Positions 16,788-26,182 of a stretch of DNA of 64,000 nt are shown piece after piece. Below the pieces are notes generated by a model. That model ran no database searches and was not told where the DNA came from. It saw only the letters and a list, made by a program, of their open reading frames with translations. This stretch comes from Chloroflexi bacterium HGW-Chloroflexi-2 (GTDB taxonomy: Bacteria > Chloroflexota > Anaerolineae > Anaerolineales > Anaerolineaceae), in the NCBI GenBank assembly GCA_002840735.1, contig PHBY01000001.1:124001-188000 (forward strand). The letters run 5' to 3'. Position numbers and translations under genes: made by a program. How positions within the stretch are numbered: the first letter of the stretch is position 1; each line of letters opens with the position of its first letter.

Positions 16788-17339
16788 ATGCAGCAGGTGA
16801 TAAGAAAAATTATAGAGTGGGATAATCATCTTACCAACAAAATTCGCATAAAACCATCTTCTAAATTGATCTGGCGATTATCAACAATAACTGCCCATTC
16901 AGGGGATTCATGGTATTGCCTGAGTGTCCTATTAATCATCTGGTTGTTCGCAAGGAATGAATGGCGTAGCATTGCTGCTTCCATGGGGTTAAGTACCTTT
17001 ATTCTGGCCATTATTGTATTAATCATAAAATTTTCTATCCGAAGGAAAAGACCGGTTGGTGAATGGGGTGAAATTTATCGAAGCACTGACCCTCATTCCT
17101 TCCCATCCGGACATGCCACCAGAGTATTCTTCCTGACCTCCATGGCCTGGAGTATTGCACCTATCTGGTTTGCTATTCTACTTTCCATCTGGGCGCCTTT
17201 CGTTGCCCTTTCAAGAATACAAACAGGCTTACATTATCTGTCCGATGTGCTGGCAGGTGTCCTTTTAGGTTGGGTATTGGGAAAATTAGTACTGTTACTG
17301 ATTCCTACAATGATCCTTTTGTTTCCCTGGGCATTTTAA
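16788..17339 (+). CDS. PAP2-family lipid phosphatase
   Basis: A 183-aa membrane phosphatase with about five helices. The three catalytic blocks are complete: KFSIRRKRP (block 1, about residues 84-92), PSGH (block 2, about 107-110) and SRIQTGLHYLSD (block 3, with the catalytic His, about 145-156). Likely substrates are phosphatidic acid, phosphatidylglycerophosphate or undecaprenyl diphosphate at the outer membrane leaflet. It has its own promoter and ends 4 bases before the convergent oxidoreductase gene. Another undecaprenyl-PP phosphatase (uppP, 37217) is encoded elsewhere in the window. Confidence 0.85.
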   Translation: MQQVIRKIIEWDNHLTNKIRIKPSSKLIWRLSTITAHSGDSWYCLSVLLIIWLFARNEWRSIAASMGLSTFILAIIVLIIKFSIRRKRPVGEWGEIYRSTDPHSFPSGHATRVFFLTSMAWSIAPIWFAILLSIWAPFVALSRIQTGLHYLSDVLAGVLLGWVLGKLVLLLIPTMILLFPWAF

Positions 17340-17343
17340 CAAA

Positions 17344-18267
17344 CTAAGCATTGTGGAATTTCGGCAAGACAGTTTCTGAAAAATGGATCAGACTGTCCAT
17401 ATCTTCAAGATCAATCCATTGCAGCATAATTTCATCCAGTCCAGTTTGTTGGTATTCATGTAACCTCTCTGTGACCTGACCAGATGATCCAACAATGATG
17501 CCACGTTGTGTCATGTCTTTTGGGTCTCGACCATTTAATTTCTTTTTTAATCGTTCTTGATTTTGTCCATAAGTTAAATTCGTCATGAGTGATCGGCGAA
17601 TTTCCCCGGGCATTTTACTCTTTGCAACGAGTAATTGATCCAGCAAAGTGGTCTTTTCCTTGAATTTCTCAGGTGTAAGAAAGATGGCGTTCCATTCCTT
17701 TGCATATTTAACGATCAACGGAAATGAATATTTTTCTCCATTTCCGCCGATTAAGATTTCCGGACCTTCTTTACGATTGGGTCGTGGTAACAATATCGCA
17801 TCTTTTAACTGATAAAATTTGCCATTTATCGTTATAGGATCATTCGAACGAAGCAGTTGGGATATGATAAACAAACCTTCTTCAAATCGTAAAAACCTTT
17901 CTTTGATGCCTAATAATTCAAATCCATAATTTTGATGTTCACGCTCCTGCCATCCGGATCCTAACCCTAATTTTAATCTTCCAGTGGAAAGATCATCCAC
18001 AGCAGCTGCCATTCTGGCGGTAAAAACTGGATTTCTGAATGATATAGGCGAGACGAGTGAACCAAACCTGATTCTTTTCGTAGTAGTTGCCAGATATGTT
18101 AATGACGTCCACAATTCTAAAGAATCCTTATCGGGAGGATTGGCATTGGTGAAATGGTCAGAGAGATACAATCCATAAAATCCATCATTTTCTACTATAT
18201 CAACTATGTTTTTCCAGTTGGTCCAATTTAGCCCATTTTGCCCCTCTATCATGATTGAAATTTTCAT
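17344..18267 (-). CDS. LLM-family flavin-dependent oxidoreductase
   Basis: A 307-aa luciferase-like monooxygenase-fold protein, probably FMN- or F420-dependent. Family features are the N-terminal MKISIMIEGQNGLNWTNWKNIV, the TTKRIRFGSLVSPISFRNPVFTARMAAAVDDLSTGRLKLGLGSGW core (about residues 60-110) and PEILIGGNGEK. The ATG follows GAGAGGAAATTCA. The substrate cannot be inferred. It lies 12 bases downstream of the GH5 gene on the same strand, so the two may be co-transcribed. Confidence 0.8.
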   Translation of the reverse strand: MKISIMIEGQNGLNWTNWKNIVDIVENDGFYGLYLSDHFTNANPPDKDSLELWTSLTYLATTTKRIRFGSLVSPISFRNPVFTARMAAAVDDLSTGRLKLGLGSGWQEREHQNYGFELLGIKERFLRFEEGLFIISQLLRSNDPITINGKFYQLKDAILLPRPNRKEGPEILIGGNGEKYSFPLIVKYAKEWNAIFLTPEKFKEKTTLLDQLLVAKSKMPGEIRRSLMTNLTYGQNQERLKKKLNGRDPKDMTQRGIIVGSSGQVTERLHEYQQTGLDEIMLQWIDLEDMDSLIHFSETVLPKFHNA

Positions 18268-18279
18268 TGAATTTCCTCT

Positions 18280-20157
18280 CTATTTAGGCAGGATCCTAAG
18301 CAATTGGTTGATTGAAGCACCACGATATTCCACTCGTATTTCTTGCTCTTCAATATTCAAATCCCATTTTCCAGATTCAATTTCCACCCGAAATCCACGA
18401 GGATACTGGTATTCAGGAACGAATACAACCAGTTCCCCTTCATTTTGATCTTCAAACAATAACGTATATTCTTTACGTCGATAATCGAATGATTGTCTCC
18501 TGGGCTCGCCCGAGATTAACCTCAAATATGGTCGCACAATCGCATTTAATCCCCGACCACCGGAGTAAATATTATCCGGATCTACCTGTTGATCGCGACT
18601 GAAAATAGACAAATCTTCATCATTCCACAAATCACCATGCTCATTCGAATTATCAGAGGTGTAATTCCAAATGGTCGAGTCCAGAAAAAGTTCTTCGATG
18701 ATTTGATAATACAAATCCAGAGCTTGTGCTTGAGATGAAAAATCTCCGCTTTTATACGATCTTTTTTTGTTTAAATCGAAGGGAATTCCAAATTCACCGA
18801 TTACAGTTGGGATGCCACCTAATTTTTCATCAGAATCGTTTTTTATGTTTTTCAATTGTTGATAAAAAACCTTTCTGACATTCTTTTTCCCAAAAACAAG
18901 CTTCATTTTATCGGTATCCATTGTGTAGTTGGAATTAAAATTTTTGGTTAATAATGTGACACCATCATACCAATGGGTAGCATTAACGATCATTTGAGCA
19001 TCCTGATCGGTCCAATCAGGCAAATTGAGATCTGGAACTCCCTCTATAAAAATGCAAGCGTCTTTATCAATTTCCCGTACAGCGGTAGAAAACCGATTGA
19101 TGAAAGGTTTCAGATAATTATTGGAAAAATCTACTTTTTCTCCATTTACCTCCGAAAAATAATAAGGGTTGATCAACACCGGATTGTTTTTATCATCAGT
19201 TGTCCAAATGCCATATTGTTTCCAGAGACATTCAGTTCCTTTCTGCCATGCCCGGACTTCTTTTTGATTGATCATTTTCCAATCGGTAAGCCGCAGACCT
19301 AACATCCGAATTTTCCATATTTCAACTTCCTGTTGCCTGCCATCACCTAAAAGTATGGATTGCCAGGGAGTTGGCATTTCTCCCAATTTCAGTTGTCCAT
19401 GATTTTCTCGGAGATCTGGATGTCCAATCCAACCACTGGATGGCTCATTGAGACTATCGTATCCGATTACATGGTCATATTTATTGAGTCTTTCAACAAT
19501 TTTTAAAATAGAATTTATGTAATGCTTTTGCAGGTAATCCTGAATTTGCACACCGGCAATACGAAAATTTGGTGCAAAATCCCTTCCTCCAAAAAATAAT
19601 GTAAACATTGTTGCCGCTGCAAGTTTCTGGTTATTTGTCGGCCAGATCATTCGTGGAAAAGGATGCCCATGAACATTATGAACAATGGCCGCCCCACTTG
19701 GATGTATATTCTTTATATCAAATCCAGCTAATTCAAGGGTCCATCCAGGAGCGCCATCTCCACCAGTAAATCTACTCCATACATCCTGATGGGGATCAAT
19801 GAAAATTGTGAAATCATATTCTCCAGCCTTTTTTACAATTTCTTCAAAGTAATCCAGATATTCTTCATCATAAATCCCGGGTCCGCAATGTTCAATGGCT
19901 TCCCACGTTGTCAGCAATCTCAAAAAATTAAATCCCCATTTTTTCAGTCTATTGAAATGTACATCCGCTTCTGCCAATGGAAATGGTCTTCCAACAAATG
20001 ACACATTTAAATGGTCAAAAAAACCTTCCTTTTTATACGTGGCTCCATCCGGGTGTATTGGAACTTTACTACTTCCACCTAAATTTACACCTCTAAAAAA
20101 CGCTTTTCGATTAGACCGATCGATAAAATATTGAGACTTCAATCCAATTTTTTTCAT
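18280..20157 (-). CDS. Glycoside hydrolase family 5 (endoglycoceramidase/steryl-glucosidase-like)
   Basis: A 625-aa cytosolic enzyme without a signal peptide. The TIM-barrel begins RGVNLGGSSKVP (about residue 22). The acid/base is Glu238 in DSLNEPSSGW, and the nucleophile is Glu455 in VIGEFGIPF. The motif TIFIDPHQDVWSRFTGGDGAP (about 117-137) is typical of the endoglycoceramidase-related GH5 branch, which includes fungal EGCrP glucocerebrosidases and sterol-glucoside hydrolases. A small beta-sandwich domain follows (about 540-625). The likely substrate is a lipid glucoside, perhaps a glycolipid of the organism's own membrane or from the environment. Confidence 0.8.
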   Translation of the reverse strand: MKKIGLKSQYFIDRSNRKAFFRGVNLGGSSKVPIHPDGATYKKEGFFDHLNVSFVGRPFPLAEADVHFNRLKKWGFNFLRLLTTWEAIEHCGPGIYDEEYLDYFEEIVKKAGEYDFTIFIDPHQDVWSRFTGGDGAPGWTLELAGFDIKNIHPSGAAIVHNVHGHPFPRMIWPTNNQKLAAATMFTLFFGGRDFAPNFRIAGVQIQDYLQKHYINSILKIVERLNKYDHVIGYDSLNEPSSGWIGHPDLRENHGQLKLGEMPTPWQSILLGDGRQQEVEIWKIRMLGLRLTDWKMINQKEVRAWQKGTECLWKQYGIWTTDDKNNPVLINPYYFSEVNGEKVDFSNNYLKPFINRFSTAVREIDKDACIFIEGVPDLNLPDWTDQDAQMIVNATHWYDGVTLLTKNFNSNYTMDTDKMKLVFGKKNVRKVFYQQLKNIKNDSDEKLGGIPTVIGEFGIPFDLNKKRSYKSGDFSSQAQALDLYYQIIEELFLDSTIWNYTSDNSNEHGDLWNDEDLSIFSRDQQVDPDNIYSGGRGLNAIVRPYLRLISGEPRRQSFDYRRKEYTLLFEDQNEGELVVFVPEYQYPRGFRVEIESGKWDLNIEEQEIRVEYRGASINQLLRILPK

Positions 20158-20289
20158 AATTCACCTTTTAAATAATTATATTGGATTTTAAAAATACCAG
20201 GAACTGATATATAATCCGGCAATTTTTCCCAATCAATTTTCAAAATTTTTTAAATTTTCCATCTTTCTAACGTTCAAAATGATTAATAA

Positions 20290-20318
20290 TTGACCAAATA
20301 AACTTGTTCGAGTATCCT
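20290..20318 (+). promoter_or_regulatory. Promoter of tRNA-Sec
   Basis: TTGACC (20290-20295) and TATCCT (20313-20318) are separated by 17 bp, and the tRNA starts 8 bases downstream. Confidence 0.65.
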
Positions 20319-20325
20319 TAATGCT

Positions 20326-20419
20326 GGGAGTGGTTAGGTCCCGGTGGGCTTCCCGGTCTTCAAAATCGGTGGCGGGTTGTTATGCAGGCCGCGGTGGGTT
20401 CGACTCCCATCCATTCCCG
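20326..20419 (+). tRNA. selC: tRNA-Sec (anticodon TCA)
   Basis: A 94-base tRNA with the unusual selenocysteine architecture. The acceptor stem is 8 bp: GGGAGTGG (20326-20333) / CCATTCCC (20411-20418). The T stem GTGGG/CCCAT adds 5 bp, giving the 13-bp composite arm. The anticodon loop is CTTCAAA with TCA at 20360-20362. The long extra arm holds GCGG/CCGC and the discriminator is G. The CCA end is not fully encoded (GCC then TG). Partner selB ends at the right edge of the window. Confidence 0.93.
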
Positions 20420-20427
20420 CCTGTATC

Positions 20428-20458
20428 AAAAAGACATGGCTCATTGCTTGTCTTTTTT
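20428..20458 (+). terminator. Terminator after tRNA-Sec
   Basis: AAAAAGACA (20428-20436) pairs with TGTCTTTTT (20449-20457) around a 12-base loop, ending in a T-run. Confidence 0.8.
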
Positions 20459-20511
20459 ACATTAAGTGGTATTACATATATAAAGTAATTAGAATGGTAT
20501 AAGGATCAATT

Positions 20512-21729
20512 ATGGAAACAAATTCATATCTGGAAAATGATTTACAACCACTGCATGACTTTGTCAGAAGCTATATGATTATTGAAAGTATCACAACCGG
20601 TAGAAAAGAAGATAAGTGGCTCATTCGTTACATTGGCAACTTAAAAAATCCTGAGCAAAGCGAAACCGCATTTGATGCTATTGAAAAGAAAGCCAAAAAT
20701 TATAAATTTTCTCCTTTATTGATCGAAGAAAATAACAAGCATGTCGTGTATCTTCTCGATGAGATTCCTGCAGTAAAAAAATCAAACCCCAGAACCAATT
20801 TAGTGCTCTTCATCATCACCATCATCAGTGTTCTTGTGACCGGTGGAATTTTCTCCACACCGAACCTGCCAGAAAAAATCGATTTACAGGCGATCCTGCT
20901 AATTGCAAAAAATGGCTGGCCTTTTGCCATTGCAATCCTGGCAATTCTTGGCACACATGAAATGGGACATTACATCGCAGGGCGAAGACATGGTGTCAAT
21001 GTGACCTTACCCTATTTCATACCATTGCCAATTATCAGTCCTTTTGGAACGATGGGTGCTTTTATCAATATGAAAAGCATCCCTAAGAATAAGAAACAAT
21101 TATTCGATATTGCAATTGCAGGGCCTATCAGTGGAATTGTTGTCGCCATCCCTATTATCATTTTAGGATTGTCATTATCACAGGTCGAAATGCTACCAAC
21201 TCAAATACCTGTAGATAGTGGACTTCAAATGGAAGGCAATTCATTACTTTATTTGGGATTAAAATACCTCGTGTTCGGGGAATGGCTGCCTAATCCTCAA
21301 TCATATGCAGGATTAAATCCAATCATTTATTGGCTGCGCTATTTCTTCACCGGTCAACCCTTTCCATTTGGTGGCTATGATGTCATGATTCATCCGGTTG
21401 CCTGGGCTGGATGGGCCGGTATATTGGTTACCTCATTAAATCTCATCCCGATTGGACAATTGGATGGTGGACACGTTCTGACAGCCGTATTTGGTAACAA
21501 AGCCAGAAAATTAACACCAGTTTTTCTGGTTATCATGGGATTGTTAGGATTTGCATGGTCTGGTTGGTGGTTCTGGGCATTTTTATTGGTATTCCTCAAC
21601 CAAATACCTTCTCAAATGAAGGATTCAGTCACTCAATTGGACCCGAAAAGAAAGAAAATATCCCTCCTTATGCTGATTTTATTTATTTTGGTTTTCACCC
21701 CCGTCCCTTTGGTCATCATAATGGGTTAA
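20512..21729 (+). CDS. Site-2 protease-family M50 zinc metalloprotease
   Basis: A 405-aa integral membrane protease with about 7-8 helices and an N-terminal cytosolic domain of about 85 residues. The zinc site is HEMGHYIAGRRHGVNVTLPYFIPLPI (HExxH, about residues 145-149), and the second ligand region is NLIPIGQLDGGHV (LDGGH, about 319-330). The arrangement resembles EGY1-type site-2 proteases, which cleave transmembrane substrates, possibly anti-sigma or stress sensors. The ATG follows AAGGA with a six-base spacer. The stop overlaps the convergent gene by 4 bp. Confidence 0.85.
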   Translation: METNSYLENDLQPLHDFVRSYMIIESITTGRKEDKWLIRYIGNLKNPEQSETAFDAIEKKAKNYKFSPLLIEENNKHVVYLLDEIPAVKKSNPRTNLVLFIITIISVLVTGGIFSTPNLPEKIDLQAILLIAKNGWPFAIAILAILGTHEMGHYIAGRRHGVNVTLPYFIPLPIISPFGTMGAFINMKSIPKNKKQLFDIAIAGPISGIVVAIPIIILGLSLSQVEMLPTQIPVDSGLQMEGNSLLYLGLKYLVFGEWLPNPQSYAGLNPIIYWLRYFFTGQPFPFGGYDVMIHPVAWAGWAGILVTSLNLIPIGQLDGGHVLTAVFGNKARKLTPVFLVIMGLLGFAWSGWWFWAFLLVFLNQIPSQMKDSVTQLDPKRKKISLLMLILFILVFTPVPLVIIMG

Positions 21730-22841
21730 GCAAGCAAAGTGTGGATTGTTTCTCCATCCAAATTGGTATATTTTCCCATTGACTGCACTGTCAAACAAGA
21801 ATGGGCTGGATATACACATACCAAACTACCCGGTTTAATTTCATCTGGAACTCCATCTGGCATTACAACCACACCATGCTCTTGCGAAAGTGAGCGTAAA
21901 TAACCGACGATCTTTTTATCGTCCCAGCCCCAGTCATTTTGCGCTGGAAGTGATACCAGACCATAGGCGTTCTGGATATCACCCCACGCATGAGAATCTT
22001 TTGACAGATGAATAGCACCGCCGTAAATAACGACTTCGTTTTGTTCTGGATGAACGGCAACCACCGGGCAAACCACAGTAACAGCTATCTCCTCTAACTG
22101 GCATACACCTGCCTGATATTGTTGTACATCATAAAAAAGAAAATTTCCTGGTCGCAATTCATCAACATTTCTGAAATCTTTTACCAATCTTGAAGAAGGT
22201 GTATCTCCAACAGATATTTCTATGTTGGAATATCCAAGTTGATTTAATTGATCTTGAATACCCAATAATGTTTCCACCGACTGATCATAAACTAAGCAAA
22301 TTTCTTCAGCAGTCTTGAACCGATAACTATGCCCGGCATGAGTGATCAATCCTTTAAGTGAAATGTTTTTGCTTTTTTCCAATTCATGTGCTAATTCGGC
22401 TATTATTTCAAATTGATCGCTCCTCAATCCACACCGGTTGGCACCAGTATCAATCTTTATCCATCCGGAGATTTGGCAAAAAATGTGTTTGTCAATGAAA
22501 CTAACTGTCGATATATCCTCAAATAATAAGGACAAATGAATTCTTTTAGAAAGTTCAATAATCTCTTCGATTTGTAATATATTAACTGGAAAAGCGATAA
22601 AAATATCATCCCAGCCATGATCTGCGAAATAAATAGCCATCTCGATGGATGACACTGTAATTTTTGTTATCCCGATTTCCCGAAACCACTCTCCAATTTC
22701 AGCGGATTGATGGGTCTTGAAATGAGGTCGAAATTGTTTTCCCTGGAGGAGGATTTTCTCATTTAAAAGCGCAAGATTTTTTCTGGCTTTATTTTCATCT
22801 AATAATAATGTCGGTTTATGAATACTTGAAAAAATCGTCAC
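21726..22841 (-). CDS. D-threonine aldolase/D-serine dehydratase-like PLP enzyme
   Basis: A 371-aa fold-III (alanine racemase-like) PLP enzyme. PLP binds the Lys in FRPHFKTHQSAEIG (about residues 38-51), and the C-terminal YPAHSCLTVQS holds the His/Cys metal ligands typical of D-threonine aldolase and D-serine dehydratase (DSD1). The reaction would be cleavage of D-threonine to glycine and acetaldehyde, or related chemistry on D-3-hydroxyamino acids. A PLP enzyme of the serine/threonine dehydratase type lies at 30831. Substrate assignment is tentative. Confidence 0.75.
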   Translation of the reverse strand: MTIFSSIHKPTLLLDENKARKNLALLNEKILLQGKQFRPHFKTHQSAEIGEWFREIGITKITVSSIEMAIYFADHGWDDIFIAFPVNILQIEEIIELSKRIHLSLLFEDISTVSFIDKHIFCQISGWIKIDTGANRCGLRSDQFEIIAELAHELEKSKNISLKGLITHAGHSYRFKTAEEICLVYDQSVETLLGIQDQLNQLGYSNIEISVGDTPSSRLVKDFRNVDELRPGNFLFYDVQQYQAGVCQLEEIAVTVVCPVVAVHPEQNEVVIYGGAIHLSKDSHAWGDIQNAYGLVSLPAQNDWGWDDKKIVGYLRSLSQEHGVVVMPDGVPDEIKPGSLVCVYPAHSCLTVQSMGKYTNLDGETIHTLLA

Positions 22842-22855
22842 AATTCATTCTCCAT

Positions 22856-25315
22856 TTAAGGTAAATATCCAAAATAAATTAGATTTCCATATGCAAAATG
22901 AATAATCCCATTTGGGTTTACAGTAAAGGCGGTTAATTTGCTTGACTCGTCAAGATTGTTCGCCTGACTGGATAAATTTGGGCTAATTTGTTGTTGTAAA
23001 TTGAGTGCCATACTGAAGTGATAAATCGCCTGATTTTTCTCATCCATAAAATATATGGATGGATCCGGTGGTAGCGTAACATATACTTGTGAAATCTCTG
23101 TTCCTGGTAAAACACTATAACTTTCCCTGGTTTTTCCTCCCAATATCAAACCATACCCTGTGTCATTCTCACAGGTTAATTGATTCAAGTTGCATCTTGT
23201 TAATTGACCGTTTGAGTGAACAAGAAACAACTCCTCCTGGTTGACGGATATGTCAAGTGACCCAGCTAAATTCTCAGGAATATTACTTGAAAAAATACTT
23301 TCAGGAACCTGATCAAAAGCAAAATCATTGGAGGGATACCGGTATATGTCTCTGTTTTTACTCCCTGAGTCCAAAACATAAAGGCTATATCCATTAAACG
23401 CAAGTGCTTTAATTTCTCCCCAATTCAAATCTGATCTTTTCAATTCAATTGCGATCGGATTACTTCCAGGTATGCACATGAGTAGATTCCCACGTCCATC
23501 GATTCCCATTAAGGATGTATTGATCTTATTTGCATAGTTGACTGGCTCAATATCAATTAATGGATCGACAATAACATCCCCATATTTACCTGGTCCACAT
23601 AAGAATGAATTGTCAATCATATAATCAGGTCGAGTTGCAATCATCCTGATCACTCTACCTGTTCCCGAATCCAGAGCATACACATCCCCATTGGCATTTA
23701 TTCCCATACGACTGATTTGAATTCGTTTGTCAAGACCACCAAATATCGTTGGTTGAATATCAATTCTGGTCACACCCTGAAGTTCATCCAGTTGGATTTG
23801 AATGAACCTCTTAATTTCATTGGTGGATTCTGATTTTCCATAGCTCTCTGATTCTGTGACCAATCTTAAAGCTTCCTGATACATTAAAATTTGATTGTTG
23901 ACATCTGGTTCATCTAATGCGTCACTGATTAATAAATTAGCATTTGCGATTAATTCAGTTTGTTGTGAACCGATCCCACTTTGAAAGTAAACCGTGATGC
24001 CAAGCGCTGACACAAAAACAGCAACAAGAATCGCAATCATCAACATGGATGATGAAGATAAAGAATTGGAATCTTTTTCTAAATTTGACCTGGATGAAGA
24101 TTTAACAACATTATGTAGACCCTTTTTGAGGTAATTTGTAATTTTCTTGTATTTTTCGTCCAGGTTATGAAAATATTTCCGGATACTCAAAAGAAAAATT
24201 GCAAAAGCCTTTGATTCATTCTTATTAGTTTTCTTTTTTTGTGCTTTTTCCTGAATATTGATAGCAGAATCCCACGTATCCCCACTTAAGTAGATGCCAT
24301 CCTTAGATTGCGTGTGAGGAATCTCTTCAGCCTTTTGAGGTGGATTTGCTTCTTCATTATGAAAAATATCCAATTGTATTTGGTCAGAAATTTGATTAGA
24401 TTCTGATTTATCAGAAACTTCTCCCGTCATAAAATCTGGCAGTTCCACAGTCGTAACATCCTGAGGGTTACCATCCATTTTTTCTTCGGAAATCTCGTTC
24501 AGAAGTATTGATTTTTCTTGGGGGTCTTCATAATCTTCTGAAATTGAAATTGTTGCACCATCAACCGGTTGATTATCCTGGAAGGTAGAGTTCATGTCTT
24601 CAATATCTGAAAAAGAAAATTCTGCTGAATCAAGTTTTAATTGATGGACACTTCCGTTTCCACTTCGGAATTGAATGATTACCGCTTCAAAATCATCCTG
24701 ACTTAATTGTCTTAGGGATCTTCTTAAATGGCTGATAGACAGTCCTTGGTAATCGAATAAAGATTCTTTTGTCCATGTTTTTGGAGATTTTGTTGTGAGG
24801 ATGATACGATCGCTTTCATTAATTTTTGTATGGAAAAATCGAAGTTTTATCGTCTTGCCAACACCTACCCCCTCTATTCCATATGTTCTGTCCTCAAATT
24901 TTTCTATTTTTGTTCTGGATAAATGATAGGATGTTGAACCTCCAGCAAGAACCAGGTATAAATCATCTTTGTTGAGAACTAACAAATGAAAGGACCCCAG
25001 AATGGGAGATTGTGAATTGTTTATTATATTTATTTGATTAAGAAGATTATTAAAAAATTCACCAGCCAATTTTGCAGCTGTTGTAATCGGACCTTTTGTT
25101 TTGTAAAATTGATCCCCGGTTTTTGCTACGATTTGATTTATTTGTTTTTCATCTTCAACATTCAACTTTCGAAATGGGGTGAAGCGGATTACAATAATGT
25201 CTTCTACTCGTGTTCTTGTGGCTTTTCGATGGACATTGCCAGCAAAATATCCTATTAAATTTGAATATTCTTCATTATTTTTAAAACCAAAAGGATATAT
25301 GAATAGATCAAACAC
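22856..25315 (-). CDS. Single-pass membrane protein, PP2C-like N-domain and predicted beta-propeller C-domain
   Basis: An 819-aa protein I do not recognise as a named gene. Residues about 1-220 look like a degenerate PP2C-type phosphatase fold (GSFHLLVLNKDDLYLVLAGGSTSYHLSR and SDRIILTTKSPKTWTKESL). Metal-binding aspartates of active PP2C are not obvious. A low-complexity acidic linker (about 230-420) leads to one membrane helix (424-445), and then about 370 residues of repeated 'YALDSGTGRVIRM' type segments suggesting an NHL-like propeller outside the cell. This fits a sensor with a cytoplasmic arm and outside ligand domain. The Ser/Thr kinase and FHA regulator nearby suggest a shared signalling theme. 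Confidence 0.5.
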   Translation of the reverse strand: MFDLFIYPFGFKNNEEYSNLIGYFAGNVHRKATRTRVEDIIVIRFTPFRKLNVEDEKQINQIVAKTGDQFYKTKGPITTAAKLAGEFFNNLLNQINIINNSQSPILGSFHLLVLNKDDLYLVLAGGSTSYHLSRTKIEKFEDRTYGIEGVGVGKTIKLRFFHTKINESDRIILTTKSPKTWTKESLFDYQGLSISHLRRSLRQLSQDDFEAVIIQFRSGNGSVHQLKLDSAEFSFSDIEDMNSTFQDNQPVDGATISISEDYEDPQEKSILLNEISEEKMDGNPQDVTTVELPDFMTGEVSDKSESNQISDQIQLDIFHNEEANPPQKAEEIPHTQSKDGIYLSGDTWDSAINIQEKAQKKKTNKNESKAFAIFLLSIRKYFHNLDEKYKKITNYLKKGLHNVVKSSSRSNLEKDSNSLSSSSMLMIAILVAVFVSALGITVYFQSGIGSQQTELIANANLLISDALDEPDVNNQILMYQEALRLVTESESYGKSESTNEIKRFIQIQLDELQGVTRIDIQPTIFGGLDKRIQISRMGINANGDVYALDSGTGRVIRMIATRPDYMIDNSFLCGPGKYGDVIVDPLIDIEPVNYANKINTSLMGIDGRGNLLMCIPGSNPIAIELKRSDLNWGEIKALAFNGYSLYVLDSGSKNRDIYRYPSNDFAFDQVPESIFSSNIPENLAGSLDISVNQEELFLVHSNGQLTRCNLNQLTCENDTGYGLILGGKTRESYSVLPGTEISQVYVTLPPDPSIYFMDEKNQAIYHFSMALNLQQQISPNLSSQANNLDESSKLTAFTVNPNGIIHFAYGNLIYFGYLP

Positions 25316-25477
25316 GATATAAAATTCCTCTCATTGGAATAATTACATTACCTTTTGATTATACAACCTAATTTTAATCGATCTTGCTATTCTCAATTTG
25401 AAATGAGTTCTAAAATTAGAAAATTCTCCATCTTCTTAAAAGATTTTACGTAACAATGATTTTTGTTTTATTTTAGC

Positions 25478-25483
25478 TATAAT
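25478..25483 (+). promoter_or_regulatory. -10 element for the XRE-cupin regulator
   Basis: TATAAT at 25478-25483 with no clear -35. Transcription would start near 25490, downstream of the TTG at 25463, which supports the ATG at 25529 as the real start of the next gene. Confidence 0.45.
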
Positions 25484-25528
25484 CAATTTAATGTGACAAA
25501 AAAGTTTTTGAAAGGCCAGGTTTTTCAG

Positions 25529-26173
25529 ATGACAGTTGAAAAAGACGCACTCTCTTTGGATGTAGGATCAAGACTGAAGGTACTTCGTGAAGCCAGACAT
25601 ATCTCTATGCGAGAATTAGCCCGCAGAAGTGAATTATCTGCAAATGCTTTAAGCATGATCGAGAGGAACCTGACTTCTCCATCTGTAAGCACATTGAATA
25701 AATTAGCAACCGCGATGGAAATTCCAATCACAGCTTTTTTTAGAAATAATCCTGAAAAACATAGTATTGTATTTTGTAAGGCATCCGAAAGAAATCGTGT
25801 GCCCTTTATGAAAGGACTCTGGGAAGGTCTGGGGGGAGAATCTTTCATTGGAAGGATAGAAGCATTTATGCTAACTTTAGAGACTGGCGGTTCCAGTGGT
25901 CCGCATGGAATGCTCCATTCTGGTCATGAATTTGTTTATTGTTTGAGAGGTAAGCTGGAATATGAAGTGACTGGCGAAAAATTTCTTTTGGAAACAGGCG
26001 ATAGCCTAATTTTTGCTTCACAACTTATGCATCGCTGGCGGAATACCGGACCTCATGTTTGTAATGCTATTATCGTAATTTCCGGTCACGAAGATAGTGA
26101 AAATCCTTCAGAATTTCATCTTGCTTCAGCAAAAATTATTGATGACCTGAAGAAAATAACAAGGTCTGATTGA
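25529..26173 (+). CDS. XRE-family transcriptional regulator with C-terminal cupin domain
   Basis: A 214-aa regulator. The N-terminal helix-turn-helix is GSRLKVLREARHISMRELARRSELSANALSMIERNLTSPSVSTLNKLATAM (about residues 12-62). The C-terminal cupin has GGSSGPHGMLHSGHEFVYCLRGKLEYEVTGEKFLLETGDSLIF (about 115-160), a small-molecule sensing barrel with conserved His. Such proteins (PuuR/SutR type) usually repress catabolic or transport genes in response to a metabolite. Its own target is not obvious; no operator was identified. It converges with the FHA regulator gene. Confidence 0.85.
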   Translation: MTVEKDALSLDVGSRLKVLREARHISMRELARRSELSANALSMIERNLTSPSVSTLNKLATAMEIPITAFFRNNPEKHSIVFCKASERNRVPFMKGLWEGLGGESFIGRIEAFMLTLETGGSSGPHGMLHSGHEFVYCLRGKLEYEVTGEKFLLETGDSLIFASQLMHRWRNTGPHVCNAIIVISGHEDSENPSEFHLASAKIIDDLKKITRSD

Positions 26174-26182
26174 TAACCAAAT

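Noticed and set aside
25463-25528. Upstream TTG start for the XRE-cupin regulator
   Set aside because: A TATAAT element lies within this stretch, so the transcript would start after the TTG.
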